In this document: one piece after another, positions 11,894-21,540 of the stretch
How the letters are laid out: each line of letters opens with the position of its first letter
Numbering within the stretch: position 1 is the first letter of the stretch
Source: Acanthaster planci
Taxonomy: Eukaryota; Echinodermata; Asteroidea; Valvatida; Acanthasteridae
Assembly: GCF_001949145.1 (NCBI RefSeq)
Contig: NW_019091370.1
Span: forward strand, 1,667,093 to 1,731,092
Direction of reading: 5' to 3'
DNA: 64,000 bases
Notes under the pieces: model-generated
Database searches by the model: none
The model's input: the letters and a program-made list of their open reading frames with translations, nothing else
Told to the model about the DNA's origin: nothing
Made by a program: the position numbers and the translations under genes

Positions 11894-13030
11894 TTGCTTG
11901 TGCATAAATTGATAAAGCAGATCGCCCGATTGTGTTTTCCCTTTTCATAGCTACGTTCTATTCCATACATTTGCCAACTCAAGTAAAATATATGCCTTAT
12001 GAGAGCAAACATATTTTATATTTGAATTATATATTTGGTAACCAAGTAATAAATGATTAATTGCATTGATGAGAATTTGTAACAAATGACCTTATACTCG
12101 GTAAGAATGTGATTTTACCAAGGGGAAATAATTTTCTATTTGATGCAAGTCACCATTATTAATATCATCATTGAATAAACAACCATTATTTAAATTTGTG
12201 ACTTTTTATTCCACTTTTTACTTTTTTTAAGCTAACGAGCTTTGATCATACTGCCTCTCATCAGCTGTGATATTGCTGAAAAACTAGAGCTACTTGATAA
12301 ATGTGAGATATTCTCACAAAATGAGACAGAATTTGGCAGAGATGGAAATGGATGGGAGTGCGGGTTATTGTTGGTGATGGAGGGGGTTCAAGTCCCCTTG
12401 CCAGTACATGAAGTTGAAGTTTTGTACTCTTGAAAATGAAGGATTGGTTTCATTACAATACAAAACAAAAACTTGTACTCTGCGTTTCTCACCATTTTAT
12501 AGTCAAAACTGTTTTGTAAACATAAGATTTGTGAGGCCAGATCTTCAAAAAAATTCAGTGCGTTTGTATTTTGGCTGGACTCCCACCTGTGCCTGGTTTT
12601 AGTTGCCAGAACGTCTCCCAAAATACGTTTGGCTGAATATTATCCCAGAATGGACATTCTTGTCATTTTTTTACCTTGCTGATGACTATGTTGCATTTAC
12701 TAAAAATACAAATATATCTTCCGCAGCAGCGTATCCAGCTTTTGGTGCCAGAGGGCACAAATTCAAATGTGAATGCGGCTTTGGACTCATTCAACATGAT
12801 GTTGTTGTCTGAGGGTTTTGTGCTAATAATTGATAAATAAATATACCTATTTATTTTCCTATTCACCTATTTTTATTTTTTTATTTGATTTCATTTTTTC
12901 TTTACCCTGGGGAGACTGTCAGTGTCAAAGCACTGTTTTCCTTAGGTGCCCAGCAATTACAATCATTACAAATTGATTCCTATTAGTTATGAATTACTCG
13001 CCAAATAATTAAAAGTCCAATAGTACACAG

Positions 13031-13190
13031 GGGAGAGATTTCTCAGCTTTTTAGCTGATTTCAGCTTTTTTTCCCTCGCTGGCTGTGTACAAAAGTACAG
13101 GAGATTTTCACAGTTCAGCTTCTTTATGCCTTTTTTCAGCTGTTTTCAGCTATTTTTACCATTGCTTAATCTCGCGCACTAAACAGAAAA
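13031..13190 (+). repeat. Dispersed repeat family R3, copy 2
   Basis: A second copy in the same orientation as 11,721-11,893, with the blocks GGAGAGATTTCTCAGC, GGCTGTGTACAAAAGTACAG and TTTTTTCAGCTGTTTTCAGC. It sits beside the decayed LINE-like fragment, so the two could be parts of one larger element, but the R3 copy at 11.7 kb has no such neighbour. Confidence 0.65.
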
Positions 13191-13269
13191 TACAAAATAT
13201 ATGAGGTACAGGTAAGAAAACAGAGAAGTTAGCACCGGAAACTAACATCAAAACAAAACTTCAAAAACA

Positions 13270-13490
13270 ACAAAAACGAGGCTCACGGAGTAGAGCATGT
13301 TCCAAAGTGAGTTTTTAAATTGACTACTGATGTAGGGAGAGGACACTTCAATGGTGTTGGGAGAGCATTAAATGCATGGGTTCCCACGAACCACAAATTT
13401 ACGCTCACCAGATTTAGTTTTAGTAAATGGAACAAGGTCACCATGAGAAACGGCCCTTGTATTACATGTATGCACATTGGCAACATGGAT
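13270..13490 (-). mobile_element. Decayed non-LTR retrotransposon (CR1/L2-like) 3' fragment
   Basis: Read on the minus strand, the sequence gives FNALPTPLKCP followed by VVNLKTHFG, and in the neighbouring frame GERKFVVRG and FKNSLWNMLYS. This resembles the last ~50 residues of many CR1/L2-type reverse-transcriptase ORFs, which typically read G-x-R-x-W-N-x-LP ... FK-x-x-L-K-x-H. Homology jumps between frames, so the fragment is frameshifted and inactive. No RT catalytic motif is present. A profile search would settle it. Confidence 0.4.
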
Positions 13491-13994
13491 GAAGCAGTTG
13501 CATAATTGTGATGAAAAAGTCAGTGTGAGACTTACAAACTAATGTGATCAAATGAAAGGTACGTCTTCCTTCACCTATGATGTATTATAAGTAAACAAAT
13601 AATAATCCGCCTTGGGCAAAATATTGAATGAAGAGATTAATTTTCATCGTTTGTTGTCATCTCAAATTATGAATGAAGGAAACCTGAATATTATATAATC
13701 TATGATTGATGAAAAATAATACCTTTAAATCTCTGACCTCATAAAACTTCAACCTGATTCTCCATGGTTACGCTGGCATTATTATAAAGTAACAGGAATG
13801 GCTAATGCCGCATCAAACAAGATTCTATGTGATTACACTCAACTTCAACTTCAGGGCTACTTACTTTGCAGTTTTAGCCTGAATTTCCTTGATAGTAATA
13901 AACTTGGGGGAAAATAATGAACACAATCATTCCTCCATTTCTTCCCTTTTCATTATGTTCCCTCCTATCTATTTGTTGAGGCTGGTTTGCCATT

Positions 13995-14000
13995 TTTATT
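13995..14000 (-). promoter_or_regulatory. AATAAA hexamer overlapping the gene B stop codon
   Basis: The last codons read GAA TAA followed by AAA, so a canonical AATAAA overlaps the stop codon. If used, the 3' UTR would be only 10-30 nt. It may equally be unused, with the true signal further left. Confidence 0.3.
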
Positions 14001-17000
14001 CAGTGTGATTGTAATTTTCCATCTCACACCGGTCCTTTCCGGGTTCTTCTGATTGCTGGGCTAATGGGGATCCGTGGTGGTCCTGGGCCCCACTGACACC
14101 CCTGCACCACCGTTTCCAGGCCAGGTAAAGCCCAGTCAGCCACAGGCTGTGCAGGGCGAGTACACCTCTGTAGACGTTGGGGATGACGAGAAGGTTGTTG
14201 AGCTGGTCACTGCCTTGGAAAGTGACCAAGAGGAGGACCAGCGCCAGGCCAATGTTCTGGGTGCCCGTCTCGATGGAGATGGTGCGGCACTCGGCGTGGG
14301 GGCGGCGTAGGGCCAGGGCAAAGAAGTAACCCAAGGCGTAGCCGAGGAGGGGTTGGATCGCACCAGCAAACCAGACCTGCCAGGGGGAGGCGAACATAGA
14401 GGGGTCGATGATGCCGCCAGAGGAGATGGTGAAGAAGATTGCCAGAAATCCAAAGATGCTGCCAAGCTAGGTACAACAATGGAAAGGACAAACAGATGGC
14501 AGCGTGAAAAAGAGAAGTTAGAGTCAGACAGATGAAGTGCAGGGATGGGGAACTTTAAAAAAAAAACAAGAAAAAAATACTTCTGAGGAATCATTCTAAA
14601 TTGTTTCCTGAAAAGAATTGCATTCATTTTTGGTTTATTCTTTGTGTCTGTGAGAGTGAGGGGGGGTGCACAATAAAAACAAGAAACCATACCCAAGCTA
14701 GACGTGACAATTTGTGTGTTTATGGTTTTGATTGGGTAGGGTTGAGTTGGGTATGTGTGGGTTGGGTGGGGTTGGATCAAGTTCTGGTCAGGTTGAACTG
14801 GTCTAGTTTGGATTTGGCTGAGTTAGTTTTGGGTTGGCTTAGGTTGTTTGAGTTTAGTCGGATTGGAGGAGTTGCGTCTGGTTGGTTTAGTTTTGCTTTT
14901 TTTTTTCCTATTTGGAGGGGTGGGTTAGTTTTTACCAGGGTGATGATCTTGCACCAGGATGGTTTCCGATATTTGATAAGCATGCCAGCAGCCACTGGGA
15001 CCAATGTTAGAGCTAAAGCAATAGCGATGTTACTGTATGGGATCACAACGCTCTCGCTGGTCCAAGACCGACCGTAAAGGAAGAGGTTCAGAGGCATCAT
15101 CCCCATGGCAGCAACTGTCGACAGGGTCGTCATGGTGATGCTATCAGTAAAAGAAATCTAGCTTTTTAAATTGCTGTTTGACACAGCATCAGGAGTGGGA
15201 CAAAATTACTTACAGAAGCCACAGCTCCATGTGAGTTGTGACTTGCAGCGGTGTATAAGTAAAACAACAATTTTTGTTGTCAAAATTTCTGAAGCTTGGG
15301 ACGGGGTTGGACACTGAAAATCGGTTGAAAGTGCCACTTGCCAATGCTACAAAACAAAACAAATTATTACATCACTGGATATGTTTGCTTTTCAACAAGC
15401 CAAAATATCTGATACTTTTGGAAGCATGCAGAGGTTTTTCCCCCTGCCCGGACCACCACTTTATTTTCATTTGTTCGTCTCTTTGTGCTAGTCCACCTTT
15501 AATATTTGACTTACCTGAGGCACACATCGCCGTCCATCCAGTAAGCAAACAAATTGGAGGTGACACCCCCAGGACAAGTGGCAGAGACCAAGAGTCCCAG
15601 TGCATAGGCTGCATTGAGCTTCAAGGCGTGGGCCAGACCAAACGCCGTCAGAGGGAGGACCACGAACTGGGAGAGAAACCCGATGATGACGCCAACTGGG
15701 CGGCGCAGCTGGAAGCAGAAATACATTCAAGGGTGGACTGAACACTGGACCAAGATATGGGATTCCAGCGGAGAGCCAGTTAAAGGCAAAGGGTGACAGG
15801 ATTAGTTTTGGTACTGATGTTCACACTTTTTTTCTGAAGCTGACTAAAACAAGTTTCTCATCCACACTTTTTTTTTTTTTTTAAAAAGGGGGCTGGGCAG
15901 CTCCTCTTTTTTTTTTAATTAGGTCTTTCTTTTGATGTTCAGATGTGAACCTCTCAGGATCAAGTGACTGTTTATTTGTTCACTGTTTGTTTGTTCACTG
16001 TTTGTTTGTTACTCACCGTGCTCTTGAAGTCATCCACAGTGACCACACAGCCCACAGCCAACATGATCACAACCACCAGAAAAATGACGATCACTTTGTT
16101 GGCTTCCCGGAGAGCCTATTTTGAAAAACAAGGGGATTTTTCATCCTCTTACATCTTTGAAAACATGACATTTAAGTAATGCCCGAGAAAGAAGCTCCAC
16201 TCAGACAAAAATTGTGTCCATAGATCAAGGGCAACAGAAACATACCAACACTTTGTTAGGTGGGTGATTTTCAAATTTTCTTTGGATAGTAAGGTATGTT
16301 GTTCCTAAAGCAACGCCCATTAATGTGGTGTTAATATACCTAACTCGTTGCCTGCAAGACAAGTGTTGCGAAGTTTTTGAAAAGCCATCTTTAAAAAAAA
16401 AATTTAAAAATGGTAGTCACTGAAAGGTACTGATGCCTCAGTGTATATATCGGGTTTTGCCCTTACCCAACGTATATATTAATAAACACTGTATGCTCAG
16501 TGCTTGTCCGAGAGCTTGCGAAAAAAGACACAAACTTACTCGGGTGGGACTCAAGAAGAAACCCGCTATATAAATTAACATCCCCAATGCAAAAATACAT
16601 CTTGAAAATAGTCTGCGCTACCCGCTGCTTCACCTGACTCGGACCGGCCAGCCGACCCCGGCAAGCTCGGTGGTCGAGTGGTTAAGACGTCAGCACTAAT
16701 AAGCGGGTCGTGGGTTCAAGTCCCACCTGAGGAAGCTTGTGTCTTTTTTCGCAAGCTCTAGGACAAGCACTGAGCATACAGTGCTTATTAATATATATGC
16801 TGGGTAAGGGCAAAACCTGTTAAATAAATATACATCCCCAACGCAAAACTTACGTCTCGAAAAAAAAGATGCCTGAGTTGTTAACAACTTGGCATCTATG
16901 AACATGGTTTTCTACATTAGTTATACTTTGCATCTGGACCACTCTACCAGTGGTGAATCTGGGGTACACTTTGCAGGGGGGACTTGAGGGGCCTCATTTT

Positions 17001-17320
17001 CTGGAGGTGGGTATTCAATTGTTTTGATCACAGTTAAAACAATGACCCAGATTTTCTTTAATCTCTGAGTGGGTTACCCCCCCCCGAACCTGATTAAGGG
17101 AATGTTTATTAATACAGACCCAGATTTGATCGAGCAGTGTCCAGCCATGAGACCCCTCTATCAGCAAAGCTTAACATTGGTCAACACATACCTGGGCGTA
17201 TTTGGGCAAGCCTTCTTCTGGGGATGCATCAGTCATGTTTGCCTCTGCCATCCAGCTGTCGTTCCCGTCTTTCCCGGGAAGAGAATGCAAGATGTTCACA
17301 GGCCCGGTTGCGGCAGCCAT
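13996..17320 (-). CDS. SLC10A-like: SLC10-family sodium/bile-acid-type cotransporter, gene B (5 exons)
   Basis: Minus-strand exons are 17320-17192, 16115-16017, 15708-15515, 15140-14936 and 14466-13996, with GT-AG borders and matching phases, giving 365 aa. It has the same family motifs as gene A: VDDFKST+LRRPVGVIIGFLSQF, CPGGVTSN, SITMTTLSTVAAMGMMPLN, and ECRTISIETGTQNIG near the C-terminus. Exons 2, 3 and 4 have exactly the same lengths as in gene A (99, 194, 205 nt), so the two are duplicates. The N-terminus is different (43 aa) but keeps two sequons, N20-D-S and N28-M-T. The start has an in-frame TGA eight codons upstream. The tail is shorter and polar. It is a plasma-membrane Na+-coupled organic-anion carrier by family; substrate unknown. 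Introns hold a SINE/foldback composite, a GGTTG-rich stretch and a CTGTTTGTTTGTT tandem repeat. Confidence 0.9.
14725..14900 (+). repeat. GGTTG/GGTTT-rich low-complexity stretch in gene B intron 4
   Basis: Degenerate repeats of GGGTTGGGT, GGTTGAACTGG, GGTTTAG and similar fill this stretch on the plus strand. In the gene B transcript the stretch is therefore AACC/CCAAC-rich. No clean period is kept. It reaches to within about 40 nt of the exon 4 donor. Confidence 0.55.
15966..16011 (+). repeat. Three-copy 15-bp tandem repeat next to a gene B splice donor
   Basis: Units of about ACTGTTTGTTTGTTC occur three times in a row, ending five bases from the exon 2 donor of gene B. Simple slippage repeat. 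Confidence 0.7.
16441..16862. mobile_element. Composite tRNA-derived SINE/foldback element in gene B intron 1
   Basis: Two arms of about 90 bp (16,443-16,533 and 16,738-16,823) are reverse complements, sharing GGTTTTGCCCTTACCCA, GTATGCTCAGTGCTTGTCC and AGCTTGCGAAAAAAGACAC. Between them is a tRNA-like head (about 16,663-16,733) with an A-box-like TGGTCGAGTGG and a B-box GGTTCAAGTCC, plus a CTCGG/CTGAG acceptor-like pairing. A direct repeat (ACATCCCCAATGCAAAA at 16,579 and ACATCCCCAACGCAAAA at 16,832) is also present. The simplest reading is two copies of one tRNA-Ser/Leu-type SINE, inserted head to head, the left one truncated behind its B box. The degenerate anticodon region argues against a working tRNA. 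Confidence 0.65.
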
Positions 17321-18494
17321 CACAACAGTATTTGTTGGTCAAAAGAACAGACGGCAAGCAAGCGGTCAACGTCCAATTGCAAAATACAAGCGTTCCGAAG
17401 CCAGTTGCTGCAACTTGAAGGCGAATATTCTAACTCTGCCATGTTATTCACTAGGTTTGGTGATTAAAGTTAATCTATGTAAAACTTTGCCGGCCTGAGA
17501 ATTATGAATATGCAGAGTGGCATGAATATGTTTCGCATTAATTAACATTAACAAATTGACATTAGCATTTATAATGAGGACAGAAGGATGGTGTATGGTG
17601 ATCAAATGTAGATGCCTACTCCAGAGTTCAGGGGAGGCAAGACTTTCATCCCAAGAACAGAACTGGAACTCAGAAATGGATCGGATCGGACCGGACTATA
17701 GTGTTCTTCTAGTATTAAATGGAACAGCCACCAAATGCCAACATAAAGAGTTTACACTACACCGTTGGGTCCCATTAGAGCCCACATTCTCCTGAATCTC
17801 GAGTTGGGTTTACGCACATGTAAGTGATCAAATGCACCACACAACATGAAATATCACAAAAACATTCAACCTACTCATCATTACCACTAGTGAGCCTTCA
17901 AAGAAAGTGAGATACACCGACCACAATCATAAATACTTCACCAGACATGTTTTATTCCCTTTCGTCCACCATTTCTAACAACGTTGAGGCAAAGTAATAA
18001 ACTTAAGTAAGACTGCCAAATCATAGAATATGAACCCTCCGAAAAAAAAACCTGCCATTGTGCAGGGACCAAGGCAAAACACCCATGACGGTTTGAAATT
18101 AATATTTGCCAACAGGACAAATGAGTGAGGTATACAAAAACCGTGCAAGTCTTTGGTAGGAATTTGCCTATTGTGTACATTTGAACTGCATGTTTACAAT
18201 CAGAACGCAATCCCAAGGCATCGTCCCAAAATATGAGAGACAAAAACAAAGGAACCCCCCCAAAGTAGTGTGAAGCTAACCTCGACTCCATGGGCTACGT
18301 GCGCGTTCCTTCACTGGCCTCCGGGCATGTTGAATACCAAAATGACGCTGACTGGCTATTCAAGATGAATATACAGAAATGTCAAGTCAATCGCGAGCGT
18401 CTTTGAAAAGCTAGAGGCTCCCGCCCGCATATTCTCCTGCACGTCACGCACGCGTAACTATGCGTCACGCACAAACGCATTGATTGCAGTGCTC

Positions 18495-18527
18495 ATTTAA
18501 ATATCCCAAATATCGGGATATTTAAAT
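18495..18527. repeat. Perfect 13-bp inverted repeat
   Basis: ATTTAAATATCCC (18,495-18,507) and its exact reverse complement GGGATATTTAAAT (18,515-18,527) flank a 7-nt spacer. It lies about 1.2 kb upstream of the gene B start codon, within the CpG-richer patch. It could be a dyad binding site or a cruciform-forming sequence. Confidence 0.8.
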
Positions 18528-20510
18528 TATCCAATACCAGGGGTTAGATCGTGCAAGGCAAGTGGGAACCAACATGGCGCGGCGAGGTCGTATCCATGGG
18601 AACGAGGTTGGTATCAAGCCTCCACTTTGCGGCTATCCCTGTTACGCTCACTGGGCAGAAAATGGCATTAAACCAGTAGTTTGGGAAATATCAACGTAAT
18701 AAGTTGTGCACGTTCTGAACAACTTAAATACTTCACCCACGGATTATCAATAGACAGGAGCAGTATACCGCCATCTCTCTGACCAACAAGGCTGACAATA
18801 ACTTTAAATCCAGTTTAAATAATACTGACAAAAATAAAACAGATGACTGTAGAATAGCACATTTCTGATTGGATGCCTAGAGCTGTTGCTATGGCTACTG
18901 ATCTATGCTATGCTATGACATACTTTAAAAAAACTGGACAGCTTAAGTTGTGAAACCAAACAAATTTGTTAAAGATGCCCAACTTTTGACCAGGTCCAAA
19001 AGAGACACAATTTTTGGTTTGGGTATACAATGTATTAAATTCCTCTCCCAAGTACGACCAGCGGAGATTTGAATTCCAAACATTCAACCACAAGACTTTA
19101 TGCACATTTATTTCAGTTAAATGCAAGTTCACCTTCCAAAAGAAAAAAAAAACAAACAAACAAAAAAAATCTGGTCTTCCTCCAGTCTGAACTGACCAAT
19201 GTTAACCCGTTAATTTTGGACCTTTTAAATGCTCAGCCAAATTTATACATTCTTGTTTTCCATTAAGTATTCCCAGCATTTTTATTACCAGGAGGATATA
19301 ACAAATTATGCTGAATAAAGGTAAGGGTTTGATACACACAAAGCACAACTTATAATTGATTTATCATATACTTCAAATACCAGAAACAAAAACTAGAAAT
19401 ACAGAATGGTTGATTTCTCAATTTACTATTTCACGGTGAAGGTGGCGAGTTAAGTGAAGAGGCTTACAGTTGGACCATGCAAGGATCTCTCTTTATGAGT
19501 ATGTGTGGTGCTGTAAAGAACCGGACGGTACTCATTCTTTTCAGAATCACGCCGACTCAAAAAGAGATCTCACTGCACGGCGCTACTGTAAGTCTCTTTA
19601 CCTTAGCAAAAAGTATTCCTGAAGATAAATTTTTTTCAGTCTTGCCACTTCGTGTATGCGGTTATTTCAATGCTTTGGAGAGTATGCGCTTGGCTTCAAG
19701 CAATTCAATAATAAACACTGGCATCAGCCCACTGTTTGACATAGAGGCAAAGAAAAGAAATAACAGGGACAGCGGATTCAAGACATGGGGAGAAGTGGTG
19801 TCAAGACGATCCCCGTTATCATCGATTGGATTTATGCGTCTGGCTGCGAAAGTGCAACCGTAAGTTGGTTTTTTTTTTTTTACATAATGCCACATACAGT
19901 TCTGAGGATGTTTCTATAAAAGTGAAACACAGGAATTTTTTGTTTAACGTGGGGGCACAGTGTGGGGGCCAGTGGTGAAAAATGAGCAAAACAGGTATTT
20001 TAATTGTGTTTGTCAAAGGGGAGGGACAGCGTGGATGGATATCTTTCTTTTTTTTCTCTTCCATTTTCCTCTTCCTTTTTTTGGTGTACGGCATCTTAAC
20101 TTTCACAGCCAATAAAAACCGATTGTCGATCAAAATTTGTGCCTTTACTTTTTAATCTCTATACTACCAAAAGAGCTACTTCAACTGACAGAGATCCTCC
20201 CTCAAAACGTCCAGACATAATCTCCTGAGCTTTTGATGAAGTAACAGGTGACATACTAAAGAGGTAGGAACGATTAAAAAACAACCAAGAAAGAACTGAA
20301 ATACACTTGGGAACTACGAGAAAGACACAGATAAAATCTACAAGGGCGGTGGGAAATCAGTAACGGAGCCAGGGGTGAGATCGGAGGGCCGTTTAATATC
20401 CACTTAATGATCAAAAGAGGTTTCTTACTTCTCTGTATGTATATCCAACAGCGCATTCAGCGCCAATTACAGGATGAAGTGATGATTAAGAAAGCAATCA
20501 AGAACTGTTC

Positions 20511-20670
20511 ACTTTTAGAGGTGGTAGGAAACCCCCCGGGTAAAATTCCAGGGAAAACCCACCGAGTTGGGCAGGGACTGAAAAACCCAATCCGCATGCT
20601 GACCTGGGTGGGATTCAAACCCGGGTCGCAGAGGTGGAAGGTGAGAAAAGAACCACGACACCAACCTGAC
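20511..20670 (-). mobile_element. tRNA-derived SINE, copy 1
   Basis: On the minus strand it begins GTCAGGTTGGTGTCGTGGTT (A-box-like) and has a good pol III B box, GGTTTGAATCC. A tRNA-unrelated body then follows, containing TTTTTCAGTCCCTGCCCAAC and ending TTTCCTACCACCTCTAAAAG. The same structure is found at 60,082-60,235. Tails ending in similar TTTCCTCCCAC-x-TCTAAAA sequences are familiar from SINEs of marine deuterostomes; I state that from memory. Confidence 0.75.
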
Positions 20671-21540
20671 TTTTGAGGGGCCCCTACGGCAACATAGGGG
20701 CTTGTTCGTTCTTCTGGTTTCATTTCTTGTTCATCACATCCATTTTTATACAAAGAAATACCTTCACGGTAATCTCAGGATTTGCCAGATTTTGACAATC
20801 CTGGTGGAAAAAATCCTGACAAATCTCACCCCTGCAGAGCTTGAACAAAAACCGGCAAAAGAACAAACAAGCAAAGCGGCTTCAGTACCACAGAGCTCGC
20901 ACAGGTTCCACCACTGAGCCGTGTATACACCGCTACTCTATATACGATATTAGAGCACCAATGCTGGACAAATACTGCTAAATGTTGACTGCAATCAGTT
21001 AACAACCGCGTGTTTGATGAAAGTCCTAAAAATGTGATTACCTGTTAACACTTACCACTAATCTCATTTTTCCCAAAGATGATGCAATTTATGCTACTTC
21101 CTCCCCTAAACACATCCCTTTTTAATAATTAAGTTGTCAAACTAAAGAATGGAGAATTAGGTACATTCACATACAGAACAATGGACAAATCTGGGTTCAG
21201 TACTTTGGGTTGCTCGACAAATCTCGAGAAGGGTAAAATTACCCACAATACATTACTCGCTGCTCTATCTGACAAGACATGGTAAAAAAAAAGAAATAAC
21301 AATTGCTCTCAAACCGACCAAATTATCTTGAAAGTGGGCCTACAAGGACCATTAGATAAAACGATGACTGTTGCCATGGCAACAAACCTACGCTACCAAC
21401 TACTATCTGCTGTCAAGCAACTCTGTCACGACAGATCGCTAACAGGGACCCATATGACCCGAACTCGCCTTCATAATCGCGCGAAGATCTTGCGTTAATT
21501 CTCAAAGACGTTAAACCAAAGACATGTACTTAAATCAACA

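Larger units (their letters stand above)
9637..13994. other. Convergent intergenic region between the two SLC10 genes
   Basis: It contains no supported gene. It holds the 3' ends of both SLC10 genes, one copy of a dispersed repeat shared with the SF3B3 region (10,637-10,745), two same-orientation copies of a TCAGCTTTTTAGCTGATTTC repeat (11,721-11,893 and 13,031-13,190), and a decayed LINE-like fragment (about 13,270-13,490). The rest is AT-rich. Confidence 0.5.
17321..21540. other. Intergenic region between SLC10 gene B and the SNRK 3' end
   Basis: Gene B transcription must start in this region and the SNRK transcript end near its right border. A CpG-richer patch at about 18,290-18,660 contains CGTCACGCAC twice (18,442 and 18,463) and could be the gene B promoter. 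A SINE copy lies at 20,511-20,670. One 128-codon frame near 19.5-19.9 kb has no family resemblance and I do not call it a gene. Confidence 0.45.

Noticed and set aside
16663-16733. Functional tRNA gene (Ser/Leu type)
   Set aside because: A and B boxes and part of the acceptor stem are present, but the anticodon region does not form a clean stem-loop, and the unit is embedded in a repeated SINE-like body.
19477-19863. 128-codon plus-strand frame
   Set aside because: No recognisable domain, no flanking splice signals that extend it, and intergenic base composition.
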